Shown here piece after piece: positions 42,517-43,619 of a stretch of DNA of 43,619 bases. The stretch spans positions 1 to 43,619 of the forward strand of contig CAKZVF010000018.1 of NCBI GenBank assembly GCA_937921995.1, given 5' to 3'. The translations under genes were made by a program, and so were the position numbers. Under the pieces are notes generated by a model, which ran no database searches, was not told where the DNA came from, and saw nothing but the letters and a program-made list of their open reading frames with translations. How positions within the stretch are numbered: the first letter of the stretch is position 1; every line of letters starts with the position of its first letter. The DNA is from an uncultured Pirellulaceae bacterium. Its GTDB lineage: Bacteria > Planctomycetota > Planctomycetia > Pirellulales > Pirellulaceae.

Positions 42517-42870
42517 ATGAAACGTTTTGTAGCAGTGGTTGCCGTCTTCGCGGCAATGTTCGTATTTACTTCTCAGGAATCACAAGCCCAATTCTATCGC
42601 GGCGGTTCCGGGATCAGCATTGGATTCGGCAGTGGTGGCTTCGGCCCAGGATTTGGTCCAGGCTTCGGCGGATTCAACCGCGGATTCGGTGGCGTTGGCT
42701 TCGGCAGTCCCTTTTATGGCGGCGGCTTTAATCGCGGCTTTGGTGGTTCTGGGCTCTCTGTTGGCTACAGTAGCTTCCGTCCTACGTACAGCTATCGTCC
42801 GGTCTACGGAAGATCGTATGGTGGAGGAGGATTTTATCGTGGTGGAGGGCGTAGCTGTGGCGGTTGGTAG
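42517..42870 (+). CDS. Secreted Gly-rich repeat protein
   Basis: 117 residues. A signal peptide (VAVVAVFAAMFVFTS, cleavage near SQAQF) precedes a mature part dominated by Gly, Phe, Tyr and Arg with GFGPGFG, FNRGFGG and YGGGF repeats. Such proteins form envelope or matrix material. ATG 42517 has AAGGAA 7 nt upstream. The sequence is strongly biased, so homology cannot be assigned. It ends in a strong terminator and converges with the SMP-30 gene. Confidence 0.75.
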   Translation: MKRFVAVVAVFAAMFVFTSQESQAQFYRGGSGISIGFGSGGFGPGFGPGFGGFNRGFGGVGFGSPFYGGGFNRGFGGSGLSVGYSSFRPTYSYRPVYGRSYGGGGFYRGGGRSCGGW

Positions 42871-42890
42871 TTTCGCTTGATTGTCAAAAA

Positions 42891-42933
42891 TTACAAAAAG
42901 GGGTGCCGGGAATTTCCCAGCACCCCTTTTTTT
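42891..42933. terminator. Bidirectional intrinsic terminator between convergent genes
   Basis: GGGGTGC (42900-42906) pairs with GCACCCC (42920-42926), with the inner GGGAA/TTTCC paired. T-runs flank both sides (AAAAA before, TTTTTTT after), so it can stop transcription of the Gly-rich gene and of the SMP-30 gene. Confidence 0.85.
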
Positions 42934-43005
42934 GATTGTCCAGCACTCCGATCGGGCTTAATTGCCGCCAATTTCTAAATTTGCATTGGCGTTTTTGCAT
43001 CGGTG

Positions 43006-43619
43006 TTAATGTTTTTCGTGCTGCCACCCCACCCCCTTCGTCTTCGTTTTTACTTTGCAGACAAAGTTGCTTGAGGTAATAAACAGCGTTGAACCGTCTT
43101 CCCCAAAGGCACAATTGGCAGTCGATTTACCCATCATGATTCTTCCCAGCAATTTTCCTTTGGGTGTGATAATCAAAACGCCGCCGGGCCCCGTCGCCCA
43201 GAGGTTACCGCTTTCATCGATCGCCATTCCGTCAGGCAATCCGGGGTCGTCATTTAGTTCGCTGGCGTCAAAGAGGAGTTTGCTGTCGCTGAGCGTTTTG
43301 TCTTGGTTGACTTTGAATGATTGGTAGATTGGTTTTTCTTTGTCGGACTGAGCCACGTACAGTGTCTTCTCATCGGGCGACAATCCAATTCCATTGGGGC
43401 GCGAAAATTCCTTGGTCAGCAGCGCTACTGATCCATCGGGTGATAAACGGTAAACGCCATGCCACGGAATTTCGCGGACGGATTCGTCAAGCATTCCATA
43501 GGGCGGATCGGTGAAGAAGATCGTACCATCAGAGGCCCGGACTAAATCGTTGGGGCTGTTGAATCGTTTTGTTTCGTGACGCTCAACCAGTGTCGTTTTC
43601 GAACCGTCTTTTTCCAGCC
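43006..43619 (-). CDS. SMP-30/gluconolactonase/LRE-like protein, C-terminal part
   Basis: The frame enters from the right edge and ends at 43006, about 204 codons. Before the first ATG in the window it continues in frame with RFNSPNDLVRASDGTIFFTD, the SMP-30 signature for the calcium site. Later blades include FSRPNGIGLSPDEKTLYVAQ and PGLPDGMAIDESGNLWATG. It is a six-bladed beta-propeller that hydrolyses sugar lactones in known members. The true start lies outside the window. The C-terminus has a short Lys/His-rich tail. Confidence 0.92.
   Translation of the reverse strand, partial: LEKDGSKTTLVERHETKRFNSPNDLVRASDGTIFFTDPPYGMLDESVREIPWHGVYRLSPDGSVALLTKEFSRPNGIGLSPDEKTLYVAQSDKEKPIYQSFKVNQDKTLSDSKLLFDASELNDDPGLPDGMAIDESGNLWATGPGGVLIITPKGKLLGRIMMGKSTANCAFGEDGSTLFITSSNFVCKVKTKTKGVGWQHEKH

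Overview
The window looks like chromosome from a planctomycete, most likely a Pirellulaceae / Rhodopirellula-like bacterium. This rests on content: a DUF1080 secreted protein, TIM-barrel sugar isomerase/epimerase proteins, a BlaI/M56 regulator pair, an ExbB-ExbD-ExbD operon with large planctomycete-style helical proteins, an SMP-30 family protein, weak or absent Shine-Dalgarno sites, and many short dispersed palindromic repeats between genes. No rRNA, canonical tRNA, CRISPR array, prophage or transposase was seen.

Layout. 1-9.5 kb holds mostly single genes: M56/BlaI sensor-repressor (cut by the window edge), crotonase, ABC-like ATPase, a TMEM43-like membrane protein with a TerB-like tail, PhyH oxygenase, TIM-barrel protein, site-2 protease and DUF502. 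9.7-17.4 kb is one tightly packed minus-strand operon of seven genes around an ExbB/TolQ-like proton channel subunit and two ExbD/TolR-like subunits, followed by two very large helical proteins. 17.7-18.1 kb is a hicBA toxin-antitoxin pair. 18.2-24.8 kb carries a TIGR01777 oxidoreductase, a beta-CASP nuclease, DUF2459, a sulfotransferase, and elongation factor P facing its lysine 2,3-aminomutase EpmB. 24.9-26.5 kb contains a decayed secreted-protein gene ending in a duplicated fragment of a neighbouring gene. 36.7-41.8 kb carries ruvB and a fatty acid synthesis cluster (fabD, fabG, acyl carrier protein, fabF). The right end has a Gly-rich secreted protein and a partial SMP-30 gene.

The most unusual locus is 28.5-31.2 kb. 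Two related RNAs on the minus strand are circularly permuted tRNAs. In each, the T arm and the 3' acceptor strand come first, then a UUCG tetraloop, then the 5' acceptor strand and D arm. The outer ends form a 9-bp helix supported by covariation between the two copies. This is the topology of bacterial Y RNAs of the YrlA type, which mimic tRNA and normally partner TROVE/Ro proteins. Here the adjacent downstream gene, behind a strong intrinsic terminator, encodes a 740-residue protein with no TROVE or vWA domain that I can see: a helical N-terminus plus a TerD-like C-terminal domain. I infer a Y-RNA-like ribonucleoprotein system with a different protein partner. Next to it is a low-molecular-weight phosphatase-like gene with a stop codon inside its active-site loop.
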